DNA of 9,905 nucleotides from CAXXOK01 sp035399245 (GTDB lineage Bacteria; Bacillota; Clostridia; Christensenellales; Aristaeellaceae), in the NCBI GenBank assembly GCA_035399245.1, contig DAOPIR010000109.1:1-9905 (forward strand). Reading direction: 5' to 3'. Position 1 is the first letter of the stretch; the number at the start of each line of letters is the position of its first letter. Of this stretch, positions 1-6,978 are shown one piece after another. The notes under the pieces are model-generated. The model saw only the letters and a list, made by a program, of their open reading frames with translations, did no database searches and had not been told where the DNA came from. The translations under genes were made by a program, and so were the position numbers.

Positions 1-773
1 TCCTGCGTGTGAATAACCTTTCCCTTGATACAGCCGCCAGCGGAAAGCATCAGCTGCACAATGTGTCCTTCAATGTGCGTGCAGGTGAAATCGTCGGGAT
101 TGCCGGTATCGAAGGCAATGGCCAGAGCGAACTTGTATACGCTCTGACCGGATTGATCAAGCCTACCCATGGCAACGTTCTGTTTGGCGATCAGGATATC
201 ACGCACCAGTCCATCCGTGCGCGCAACGACTTGGGTATTGCGCATATTCCGGAGGATCGCCATCGCTACGGGTTGGTATTGGATTATACGTTGGCGGAAA
301 ACCTGATCCTGAAAAGTTATTACACACCGCAGTTCAACAACAAAGGGTTTTTGCGCTTTCAGCAGATTCAGCAATATGCGGATCAGCTGATCGAGCGCTT
401 TGATATCCGCGCCGGACAAGGCGGCGATACTGCCGCCCGCAGCATGAGCGGCGGCAACCAGCAAAAAGCGATTATCGCACGCGAAATTTCGCTTTCACCC
501 AACCTGCTGATTGCCGTACAGCCAACGCGTGGACTGGATGTAGGCGCGATTGAATATATTCAAAAACAGCTGATCGCCGCCCGTGACGAAGGTCGGGCCG
601 TTCTGCTTGTCAGTCTGGAACTGGAAGAGATTATGAACATCAGCGATCGAATCCTTGTGATGTATGAAGGGAAGATCGTTACGGAAGTGGACGGTGCCAA
701 TGCGGTGCGGCAGGAGCTTGGACTTTATATGGCGGGCGCTACACCCCATGACATTGAGCGGGAGGTGATGTAG
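1..773 (+). CDS. nupO: Nucleoside/BmpA-type ABC transporter ATP-binding protein, C-terminal half (5' truncated)
   Basis: The reading frame is open from the window edge, so this is the C-terminal part of a double-ATPase subunit (about 500 residues in the family) that powers nucleoside or related uptake at the inner face of the membrane. It covers the second nucleotide-binding domain. Counting from the codon at position 9, the Walker A region reads GIEGNGQS (33-40) and has no Lys. The signature SGGNQQK (147-153) is intact. Walker B reads LLIAVQPTRGLD (166-177), with the usual Asp-Glu replaced by Val-Gln. The H-loop region SLELEEI (202-208) has no His. From knowledge of the family, such a degenerate second site is normal in NupO/YufO-like proteins, and ATP hydrolysis rests mainly on the first domain, which lies outside the window. 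The GTG at position 9 is internal, not a start. Two permease genes follow directly. The class is secure; a nucleoside substrate is inferred from similarity to the NupNOPQ/BmpA systems. Confidence 0.9.
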   Translation, partial: LRVNNLSLDTAASGKHQLHNVSFNVRAGEIVGIAGIEGNGQSELVYALTGLIKPTHGNVLFGDQDITHQSIRARNDLGIAHIPEDRHRYGLVLDYTLAENLILKSYYTPQFNNKGFLRFQQIQQYADQLIERFDIRAGQGGDTAARSMSGGNQQKAIIAREISLSPNLLIAVQPTRGLDVGAIEYIQKQLIAARDEGRAVLLVSLELEEIMNISDRILVMYEGKIVTEVDGANAVRQELGLYMAGATPHDIEREVM

Positions 774-774
774 C

Positions 775-1950
775 GTGAAACGGAAACGTTCTTTTAATAC
801 CGCACTTCTCACAACAATTCTCGCTTCCGTCGGCGCGATACTCATTGGATTATTCATCGGATATCTGCTTCTGTTGGCTACTAAATCCGAATACGCTTTT
901 TGGGGATTGAGAAAAATCCTGACCGTCGGCATCAGCGATCCAAAGAAATTTGCCAAGGTGCTTTATCAGGCAATGCCGCTGATTTGTACCGGCCTTTCCG
1001 TCGCGTTTGCATTCAAAACCGGTCTGTTTAACATCGGTGCGACAGGCCAATACACCGTCGGCGCGTTTTTCGCGCTGTTTGCCGGCATCCAGCTGCAGCT
1101 CCCCTGGTATGTTGCTATTGTATTTGCAATGATCGGCGGCGCGATCTGGGGTTCTATCCCGGGCATCTGCAAAGCGCTGTTTAACGTAAACGAGGTTATT
1201 ACCTCCATTATGTTCAACTGGATCGGCGTATTTGCCGTCAACATGGCGTTTCAAAACTTCCCTATGCTGGTTGTGGATTACTGGGGCAAATCATCCGTAC
1301 GCGACCGCACCCCCGCGCTTGCCGATGCCAATCCAAACGCGATATTGCCAAAGCTTGGATTGGATGAGCTGATGAACAGCAACCTCGTCAACATCGGCAT
1401 TTTTATCGCTGTAATTATTGCCGTAATCATCTGGGTAATCCTCCAGAAGACCACCTTCGGTTATGAGATCAAGGCATGCGGCTACAACCGCGATGCCAGC
1501 CGGTATGCCGGTATCAGCGCCAAACGGAATATAATCCTTTCCTTCACCATTGCAGGCGCGCTGGCCGGGCTTGGCGGCGGATTGTATTACTTAAGCGGTA
1601 CCGGACAGTATACTTTCCTTAAAACGCTCCTGGCTGCCGGATTTAACGGAATTCCTGTTGCACTGCTGGCAAACTCGCATCCCATCGGCGTTATTGCCAG
1701 CGCCCTGTTTATCAGTTATATCCAGGTGGGCGGCGACGCGCTGCAGCCACGCTTTGTACGTGAAAACATCGATATCATTATCGGTGTGATCATCTATGTC
1801 AGCGCATTTGCGCTGCTTCTTAAGATCTGGTTTGGTAAGCTGTTCATGCGCCAGTCGCTTGCCGCTTCCTCCATGAAGGACGACGGACCCATTCAAACGC
1901 CTCAAAAAGGCAGTATGAACAGCAACGAAAAGGAGGAAAAGCAGCAATGA
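775..1950 (+). CDS. nupP: ABC transporter permease, nucleoside/simple sugar type (NupP/YufP-like)
   Basis: This is the first membrane subunit of the transporter, 391 residues, of the BPD_transp_2 (branched-chain amino acid/sugar-type) permease family. It starts at GTG 775, one base after the ATPase stop, with GGAGGTG at 761-767 lying 7 nt upstream inside the previous gene, so translation is probably coupled. After a short Lys/Arg-rich N-terminus there is a membrane helix at about 10-35, then the family signature FKTGLFNIGATGQY (80-93), further helices at about 94-130, the conserved EVITSIMFNW (140-149), a helix at about 203-223, and the cytoplasmic loop KACGYNRDASRYAGIS (233-248) that should contact the ATPase. 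Helices at about 252-273 and 332-352 complete the core. The last 30 residues are hydrophilic and rich in Lys, Glu and Gln. The family call is firm; the exact nucleoside is not visible. Confidence 0.93.
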   Translation: MKRKRSFNTALLTTILASVGAILIGLFIGYLLLLATKSEYAFWGLRKILTVGISDPKKFAKVLYQAMPLICTGLSVAFAFKTGLFNIGATGQYTVGAFFALFAGIQLQLPWYVAIVFAMIGGAIWGSIPGICKALFNVNEVITSIMFNWIGVFAVNMAFQNFPMLVVDYWGKSSVRDRTPALADANPNAILPKLGLDELMNSNLVNIGIFIAVIIAVIIWVILQKTTFGYEIKACGYNRDASRYAGISAKRNIILSFTIAGALAGLGGGLYYLSGTGQYTFLKTLLAAGFNGIPVALLANSHPIGVIASALFISYIQVGGDALQPRFVRENIDIIIGVIIYVSAFALLLKIWFGKLFMRQSLAASSMKDDGPIQTPQKGSMNSNEKEEKQQ

Positions 1951-2927
1951 TTATCGGCGATATTTTAAGCGCAACTCTAATTTTTGCCGTTCCTCTTATG
2001 TTAGTTGCCTTAGGCGGTATGTTTTCGGAAAGAAGCGGCATCGTAAACATCGCGCTGGAAGGCATCATGATCGTCGGCGCACTCGCGGCGAGCCTGTTTT
2101 TGCGGTATGTGGACGATATGGGCTACAATCCGGACTACACCCAGCTTTATGTGCTTGCAAGCATTCTGATCGCGGGCATTGTGGGAATTATCTACAGCCA
2201 GCTTCTGGCATTTGCCTCCATCAAGCTGAAAGCCGATCAGGTCATCAGCGGCACGGCGCTTAATATGCTTGCGCCGGCGCTGGCAGTGGTTGTAACCTGG
2301 AACATTCAGGGTACGGCACAGACGACGGTTCTGATCCCGAGCTGGGTCCGGATTTCGCAGGAAAGCCTTGGCATTGCAGGCGATAACATCCTGATCCGGT
2401 TTTTATTCAAGAGCTTATTCCTCACGACGCCGATCGCTTTCATTTTGCTTCTTGTCTCTATTTTCTTCCTGTATCACACCAAAACAGGGCTTCGTCTGCG
2501 TGCATGCGGTGAACATCCGCAGGCGGCCGACAGTGTGGGCGTAAACGTGTATCGCATGCGGTATCTCGGTGTCGGAATTTCCGGTTTCTTTGCCGGTATC
2601 GGCGGAATTGCGTATACGCTTGCGGCCGGCAGCGGATTTACCTCAACCGTAGCCGGCTACGGCTTCCTGGCCTTAGCCGTGATGATCTTTGGTAACTGGA
2701 AGCCTGTCAATATCCTGTTTGCAAGCTTCTTCTTCGCGTTTTTCCGGATTATCTCATTCTATTCCAATTCTCTTACGTTCCTGCCAACATTTGATAACCT
2801 TGCCAGCAGCGAATATATCTACCTGATCATGCCCTATCTGGTCACGATGATCATTCTGGTGCTAACCAGCAAACGTAGCCGCGCGCCAAAGGCGGAGGGT
2901 ATCCCCTACGACAAAGGCAGACGTTAA
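1947..2927 (+). CDS. nupQ: ABC transporter permease, nucleoside/simple sugar type (NupQ/YufQ-like)
   Basis: This is the second membrane subunit (326 residues), which pairs with the preceding permease. Its ATG overlaps the previous TGA in an ATGA arrangement (1947-1950), and AGGAGG at 1931-1936 lies 10 nt upstream, so the two are translationally coupled. The hallmark of this paralogue, GGMFSERSGIVNIALEGIM (23-41), follows the first helix. Helices also appear at about 42-53, 66-90, 105-118, 155-176, 206-227, 234-249, 253-272 and 290-307. The loop KTGLRLRACGEHPQAADSVG (179-198) matches the ATPase-coupling loop seen in the first permease at the same relative place. It is the last gene of the operon: a strong hairpin follows 18 nt after the stop. 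No solute-binding protein (BmpA-like) is in the window; in this family it normally lies upstream of the ATPase gene. Confidence 0.93.
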   Translation: MIIGDILSATLIFAVPLMLVALGGMFSERSGIVNIALEGIMIVGALAASLFLRYVDDMGYNPDYTQLYVLASILIAGIVGIIYSQLLAFASIKLKADQVISGTALNMLAPALAVVVTWNIQGTAQTTVLIPSWVRISQESLGIAGDNILIRFLFKSLFLTTPIAFILLLVSIFFLYHTKTGLRLRACGEHPQAADSVGVNVYRMRYLGVGISGFFAGIGGIAYTLAAGSGFTSTVAGYGFLALAVMIFGNWKPVNILFASFFFAFFRIISFYSNSLTFLPTFDNLASSEYIYLIMPYLVTMIILVLTSKRSRAPKAEGIPYDKGRR

Positions 2928-2944
2928 AGGCTGATAAAAGCCAA

Positions 2945-2980
2945 AGCAAAAGCCGCGCTGTTGAAGGCGCGGCTTTTGCT
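2945..2980. terminator. Bidirectional intrinsic terminator between convergent units
   Basis: A perfect 14-bp inverted repeat (AGCAAAAGCCGCGC at 2945-2958 and its complement at 2967-2980) encloses an 8-nt loop. The GC-rich inner stem is flanked by A and T runs, so either strand yields a hairpin followed by U residues. It sits between the end of nupQ (+) at 2927 and the end of the reductase gene (-) at 2992, so it can end both transcripts. Confidence 0.9.
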
Positions 2981-2991
2981 GTCAAGATGTT

Positions 2992-4125
2992 TCATCCGAG
3001 TGCTTTGTGCGTTTCCTTGAGCTGATCAATGATCTTCAGTTTCTGCGGGCATTTCTTTTCACAAGCACCGCAGGCGACACAATGCGTGGCGTCCAAACCC
3101 AGATCCTTTTCCCACTGGTCATTGCGCTCGTCCATAGGAACAGTGGTTTTTTGATATTCTTTTCTGGCATAATCAGTCAGTTTATACACGCGGTGATAAT
3201 TCATCAGCCGGAATAAATGCGGAATATTGATCCCCTGCGGGCAGGGCATGCAGTAGTTGCATCCCGTACAGTACAGATCCATCAAACGCTTGTTTTCATC
3301 CAGCATAGCTTTGACCTGATCCAGCTCCGCCGCCGACAGCTGTCCGCCAATGGAAGCGGCCTTGACGTTTTCCTCCAGCATCTTCTCGTTTTCCATGCCG
3401 GACAAGGCGATATTTACATTCGGGTTTGCCATCACAAAGCGCAGCGCCATTTCAGCAGAGCTTTTGATTTCGCCCTTGATCAGGTTTTTAACAACATCGG
3501 ATGGCGCGCCGAGTCTGCCGCCGCCGACGGGCCCCATAATGATAACGCCAAGGCCCTTTTCCTTGGCATGCGCAATGGATTCTTCATTGCTGCGATCCAG
3601 CAGATTATACTGGCACAGGACCGAGGTAAAATAACCGCTATCGATGATCGGGATCATGTTTTCCGGTTTGTCATGAAAAGAAAAGCACAGATGCTTGATC
3701 AGCCCCTCATCCAGCGCTTTTTTCGCATCGTCAATCACGCCGCCGGGGATATCCATCGCGCGGAAGTTTTCCAGTGTAATACCCCAAAGGTGGAAAAAAT
3801 CAATATAGTCCGTATCCAGTGTTTCCAATGATTTTTCGAGGTTGATGCGCCACTTGTTGCCCAGATTGTCCTTTGCGGGGTTTTTCGTGGACAGATATAC
3901 CTTATCGCGCCAGCCTTTCAGCGCCAGCCCTACGGCACGTTCGCTGTCCCTGTTGCAATAGTAGGGCGCGGTATCCACATAATTGACCCCCATAGAAAAC
4001 GCCTTCTGCATCATCGGGACGGCTTTTTCGTCATCCACATGGCCGTCTGCCATCGGCAGGCGCATAGCGCCAAATCCAAGCGCGGAAAGCTCTATTCCGG
4101 TTTGTCCAAACGGTTTATAAATCAT
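2992..4125 (-). CDS. Aldo/keto reductase with C-terminal 4Fe-4S ferredoxin-like domain
   Basis: This 377-residue protein has two parts. Residues 1-265 form an aldo/keto reductase barrel: the N-terminus carries QTGIELSALGFGAMRLP (8-24), and the catalytic set is Asp51, Tyr56 (in DTAPYY), Lys81 (STKNP) and His112 (FFHLWG). Residues 282-377 carry eight cysteines in two groups, C286/C289/C292/C295 followed by Pro, and C349/C352/C355/C359 followed by Pro. The second is a classical 4Fe-4S motif; the first has two rather than three residues before its last Cys. Proteins of this architecture (the COG1453 type) are common in anaerobes; the iron-sulfur part presumably feeds or drains electrons, but the substrate is usually unknown. 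AAGGAG (complement of 4134-4139) lies 8 nt before the ATG. The gene follows the regulator gene after 27 nt and probably shares its promoter. The fold call is firm; the physiological role is not known. Confidence 0.92.
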   Translation of the reverse strand: MIYKPFGQTGIELSALGFGAMRLPMADGHVDDEKAVPMMQKAFSMGVNYVDTAPYYCNRDSERAVGLALKGWRDKVYLSTKNPAKDNLGNKWRINLEKSLETLDTDYIDFFHLWGITLENFRAMDIPGGVIDDAKKALDEGLIKHLCFSFHDKPENMIPIIDSGYFTSVLCQYNLLDRSNEESIAHAKEKGLGVIIMGPVGGGRLGAPSDVVKNLIKGEIKSSAEMALRFVMANPNVNIALSGMENEKMLEENVKAASIGGQLSAAELDQVKAMLDENKRLMDLYCTGCNYCMPCPQGINIPHLFRLMNYHRVYKLTDYARKEYQKTTVPMDERNDQWEKDLGLDATHCVACGACEKKCPQKLKIIDQLKETHKALG

Positions 4126-4152
4126 ATTCAGTTCTCCTTCTTAAGTTGAATT

Positions 4153-4887
4153 TTACAGCAAGCTGAATTCCACCCGCACCGCGTGACCGATAATGGTTAC
4201 CTCCGGCATCGCGCAGGGCTCCGCGGCATATTCGCGATCATAACTTTGCAAAAGGATGTGCAGCGCATCGAGTTTTTTCACCTTACGCAAGGCACGTTTC
4301 CCTTTATGCTCAACCAGCATCACTGCGCCGTCAATCGGGCTGCCGGCCGGCACGGTAAAGCACAGATCGTCCTTAAAAATGCGAAAGCCGCGCATGCTGT
4401 CATCCGGCATCCGGTAATAAAATACCTTATCGGGGGACGCGCCTTCAATACGCCCCTGCAGCACAGGCATCAGCTTATGGTCTACTTCTTCCATCACGGC
4501 ATTGTAAACGGGAACACGCTTAAGAACGCTGCCCAAAGCATCCAGCCATACGCTTCCCTGTACCGTATTGTTTTTCGTGTCCTCGTCGTAAAATACGGGG
4601 ACTGCCTCCCTGGGTTTAATGGGTTCTTCCCGCGTTGGGGCCGGGGATGGTACGGTTTGCAAGTCCACAGTAGCCGCAATATCATCCAAAGTGAACCCCT
4701 GTTCGGTTTGTTCGTTAAGCCCGATTTTCTTCAAAATACGCCGTGCCTGGTCATCAGGAATGATCCGTTTGCCTTCTTCCACGTCTTTCAAATACCGTTC
4801 GTTAACACCACCTATCTTTGCCACTTGCTTCAGCGTCATATTCCGCCGCAGGCGTTCGGTTTGTAAAAGATCTCCGAGTCTGCTCAT
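4153..4887 (-). CDS. Xre-family regulator with LexA-like (S24) C-terminal domain
   Basis: This is a 244-residue transcription regulator. Residues about 4-58 form an Xre/Cro-type helix-turn-helix (TLKQVAKIGGVNERYLKDVE at 18-37). A Pro-rich linker (about 79-97) leads to a C-terminal region resembling the S24/LexA signal peptidase fold: VPVYNAV (125-131), then PDDSMRGFRIFKDDL (161-175) with a candidate nucleophile Ser164, then RKVKKL (201-206), where Lys202 aligns best by eye with the LexA catalytic Lys. The usual Gly before DSM is Asp here. No Ala-Gly or Cys-Gly pair lies before Ser164, so LexA-style self-cleavage at such a site is not expected; the domain may act in dimerisation or sensing. 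GGAGG (complement of 4895-4899) lies 7 nt before the ATG. The reductase gene follows after 27 nt, which suggests that this protein regulates that unit and itself. The HTH call is firm; the S24 call is from motif reading. Confidence 0.85.
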   Translation of the reverse strand: MSRLGDLLQTERLRRNMTLKQVAKIGGVNERYLKDVEEGKRIIPDDQARRILKKIGLNEQTEQGFTLDDIAATVDLQTVPSPAPTREEPIKPREAVPVFYDEDTKNNTVQGSVWLDALGSVLKRVPVYNAVMEEVDHKLMPVLQGRIEGASPDKVFYYRMPDDSMRGFRIFKDDLCFTVPAGSPIDGAVMLVEHKGKRALRKVKKLDALHILLQSYDREYAAEPCAMPEVTIIGHAVRVEFSLL

Positions 4888-4922
4888 GTTTCATCCTCCG
4901 CGCTCAAGGTTTCGCTTCGTCT

Positions 4923-4951
4923 ATTATACCATAGCAGGAAAAAATGCAAAG
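4923..4951 (-). promoter_or_regulatory. Promoter of the regulator/reductase unit (extended -10)
   Basis: On the minus strand, TATAAT (complement of 4923-4928) is a perfect -10 box preceded by TGG, giving the extended -10 form TGnTATAAT. The -35 region at about 4946-4951 reads CTTTGC and is poor, which an extended -10 can compensate. It lies about 36 nt upstream of the regulator ATG, leaving room for a short leader with the ribosome binding site. Confidence 0.7.
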
Positions 4952-4985
4952 CTGTCGAATAGTGAAATTTGGTTGTTTATTGCTT

Positions 4986-5005
4986 CATGGGATATGCATC
5001 CTATG
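4986..5005. promoter_or_regulatory. Operator-like imperfect palindrome upstream of the helicase gene
   Basis: Two 8-base arms, CATGGGAT and ATCCTATG, flank a 4-base centre and match at 7 of 8 positions, the mismatch being a possible G-T pair in RNA. The site lies in the 156-bp region between the divergent regulator and helicase genes, and a weak candidate -10 (TATGAG, 5002-5007, with TTGCTT at 4980-4985 as -35) overlaps it. It could be the binding site of the Xre-type regulator or a chance feature. Confidence 0.3.
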
Positions 5006-5031
5006 AGAATACCCGTTAATATCAACCGGAT

Positions 5032-5046
5032 AAGGAGAATATTTTG
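5032..5046 (+). promoter_or_regulatory. Ribosome binding site that fixes a TTG start
   Basis: AAGGAG (5032-5037) stands 6 nt before TTG at 5044. The next in-frame ATG (codon 24) falls inside the helicase Q-motif region, so it cannot be the start of an intact protein. This supports TTG as the true initiation codon. Confidence 0.8.
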
Positions 5047-6219
5047 CCGGAAGAACAACAAGTTTTCAACAACGCGGACATCAGCAAAGAAGTGCTTCGC
5101 GCTTTGGATACGATGAATATCCATACCATGACCCCCGTACAGGAGCAAACCCTGCCCTTAATGATGGAAGGACGGGATGTAATCGCAATCGCTCCGACTG
5201 GAACCGGAAAAACCATTGCTTTTGGCATACCGATGCTTGAGTATGTCAACCTCACCGACAACAGGGTGCAGGAGCTGGTGCTCGCCCCTACGCGTGAGCT
5301 AAGCCTGCAGATCGCCGAGGAATTGCGCAATTTAGCGAAATATATCAACGGATTGCAGATCGCGGTGCTCTATGGCGGGCAGCCGATCGTAAAGCAGATT
5401 AACCAGCTCAAGCGGCATCCGCAAATTGTTATTGCCACGCCGGGCCGCCTGCTGGACCATATGAACCGCGGCAATATACGCCTGGACAGCGTTCACACGA
5501 TGGTGCTCGACGAAGCCGATGAAATGCTGAATATGGGCTTTGTAAAAGATGTTACCAGGATTATCGATGCCATATCCGGCGACCGGCAGCTGGTGCTGTA
5601 TTCCGCAACCACCAATCAGGATGTGCAGACCATTGCATGGAAATATCAGCAGGATCCTGTGGAGGTCGTTATCCCCGCCACCAAAGAAAATCGCCCGCAA
5701 ATCAAGCAATATGTCATTGAATCGGATCATAAAAACAAATATGATCATCTGCTCTATTTGCTTGACAGCAACGAGTTCAGCCGCGTAATGGTGTTCATCA
5801 ACACCAAGGATATGACGCAGCGGCTATGCAACCGACTGCAGAAAGCCGGCTATCAGGCCGAATGCCTGCATGGCGATATGCGGCAAGGTGCTCGCAATCA
5901 GGTAATGCAGGCGTTTCGCAGGGGTAAATTCCAAATTCTGGCGGCAACGGATGTCGCCGCCCGCGGAATTGATGTAGACGATGTGGAAGCTGTAATCAAT
6001 TACGATCTTCCAAACGAAAACGAATACTATCTGCACCGTATCGGGCGTACCGGACGCGCTAAAAAGCATGGCGTGGCATTTACGCTGCTGACGTTTGCCG
6101 AAAGCGTACGCTTTGATACCATTTTGAAATATATCGACGCACAGCCTGTAATCCTTCGGTTTAATGAAATGGGTATTCTGTGTGACGAGGAAGGCAAAGC
6201 CTTCTTTGATAATATTTAG
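5044..6219 (+). CDS. DEAD-box ATP-dependent RNA helicase, minimal core
   Basis: This 391-residue cytoplasmic RNA helicase should unwind or remodel RNA duplexes using ATP, for example in ribosome assembly or mRNA turnover. All the core motifs are present: the Q-motif region ending in Gln33, motif I APTGTGKT (50-57), Ia PTREL (82-86), GG (111-112), Ib TPGR (132-135), II DEAD (156-159), III SAT (187-189), IV VMVFINT (248-254), V ATDVAARGID (301-310) and VI HRIGRTGR (331-338). After motif VI only about 50 residues remain, so the long basic tail or RNA-binding domain found in DeaD/CshA or DbpA is absent; which paralogue it is cannot be told. Translation starts at TTG. The F420-ligase-like gene follows 12 nt after the stop, so the two are probably co-transcribed. 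It is divergent from the Xre-type regulator. Confidence 0.96.
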   Translation: MPEEQQVFNNADISKEVLRALDTMNIHTMTPVQEQTLPLMMEGRDVIAIAPTGTGKTIAFGIPMLEYVNLTDNRVQELVLAPTRELSLQIAEELRNLAKYINGLQIAVLYGGQPIVKQINQLKRHPQIVIATPGRLLDHMNRGNIRLDSVHTMVLDEADEMLNMGFVKDVTRIIDAISGDRQLVLYSATTNQDVQTIAWKYQQDPVEVVIPATKENRPQIKQYVIESDHKNKYDHLLYLLDSNEFSRVMVFINTKDMTQRLCNRLQKAGYQAECLHGDMRQGARNQVMQAFRRGKFQILAATDVAARGIDVDDVEAVINYDLPNENEYYLHRIGRTGRAKKHGVAFTLLTFAESVRFDTILKYIDAQPVILRFNEMGILCDEEGKAFFDNI

Positions 6220-6231
6220 GGAGGCACTCTT

Positions 6232-6978
6232 ATGGCCGAGGATAATGGACGAAATCTGGAGTCTCAACGGCATGAACAAGACGGCTTAGTGTATTTTGAC
6301 CGCGGCATCATTGAAGGCAAGGACGGAAAGAAATATCAGCGCTTTGCCATCCAAACGCATTTTGTGGAAGTTGGCGAAAGCCAGGCAGCGCTTGTCGAAA
6401 AATATGTTCGCCCGCTGTATCAGGATGGCGATATGCTTTCCTTCGGTGCGAAGGTTATATGTATGTGCACGGAAAACGTGCGTACGCGCGAGCAGGTAAA
6501 GCCCGGTTTTTTTGCAAAACTGATGTGGCGTTTTGCGGGCATTAATTCCACCGGTGTTGGTATGCATGAGCCGTATAAGCTGCAGCTGGTCATTGATATG
6601 GTCGGCCTTCCACGGGTGCTGCTGGCTGCATTTTTAAGCGCGATTACCCGTCCTTTTGGGATTAAAGGCGTGTTTTACAAGGTCTGCGGCAAAGGCGTAG
6701 GCGGAATTGACGGGTTTTACTTCCGCTCCAGCTTTCAGCGGTATCATGAGCTGGCTACGATCAATCCGCCGAACCCGAACGAGCTTTGCGACGCTCTGGC
6801 AGCGGAAACCGGCATCCCCATCGTATTGATGGACGCGAATGACATTCAGCGTGACCAGTTGGGAAAGTCCAAGGATTTTCCGCTGACAGACGAGCAAATT
6901 CAGGACGCGATGCGTGATAACCCCAGCGGGCAAGGCGACGAGCTTACGCCGCTGATCCTCATTCGTCCGCTGTCATAA
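6232..6978 (+). CDS. Coenzyme F420-0:L-glutamate ligase-like protein (CofE-related domain)
   Basis: This is a 248-residue soluble protein with no signal peptide or clear membrane anchor. By reading it resembles the F420 gamma-glutamyl ligase domain (CofE family): an early strand FAIQTHFVEVGES (38-50), then YVRPLYQDGDMLSFGAKVI (58-76), which corresponds to the conserved 'dgD...saKvi' step of CofE, a Gly-rich middle (GKGVGGIDGFYF, 153-164), and the late strand IPIVLMDANDIQRDQLG (195-211), which holds acidic residues that could bind metal. Known CofE enzymes join glutamate to F420-0 using GTP. Most Bacillota lack F420, so here the acceptor is unknown and the enzyme may act on another phospholipid-like or acidic substrate, or not be a ligase. 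AGGGAGG (6218-6224) lies 7 nt before the ATG. Its end overlaps the end of the oppositely oriented phosphatase gene by 20 bp. The family assignment is by eye and only moderately sure. Confidence 0.65.
   Translation: MAEDNGRNLESQRHEQDGLVYFDRGIIEGKDGKKYQRFAIQTHFVEVGESQAALVEKYVRPLYQDGDMLSFGAKVICMCTENVRTREQVKPGFFAKLMWRFAGINSTGVGMHEPYKLQLVIDMVGLPRVLLAAFLSAITRPFGIKGVFYKVCGKGVGGIDGFYFRSSFQRYHELATINPPNPNELCDALAAETGIPIVLMDANDIQRDQLGKSKDFPLTDEQIQDAMRDNPSGQGDELTPLILIRPLS

Noticed and set aside
9..773. Broken ATPase because Walker A Lys, Walker B Asp-Glu and the H-loop His are missing
   Set aside because: The second domain of NupO/YufO-type double ATPases is normally degenerate in this way, and the signature SGGNQQK is intact; this is a family trait, not decay.
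4183..4866. Long + strand open frame opposite the regulator gene
   Set aside because: It has no recognisable motif and mirrors codons of the minus-strand regulator, whose HTH, ribosome binding site and promoter are clear.
5193..5216. Unusual motif I (APTGTGKT) in the helicase
   Set aside because: Changes from AQTGSGKT at these positions are common among active DEAD-box proteins, and all other motifs are intact.
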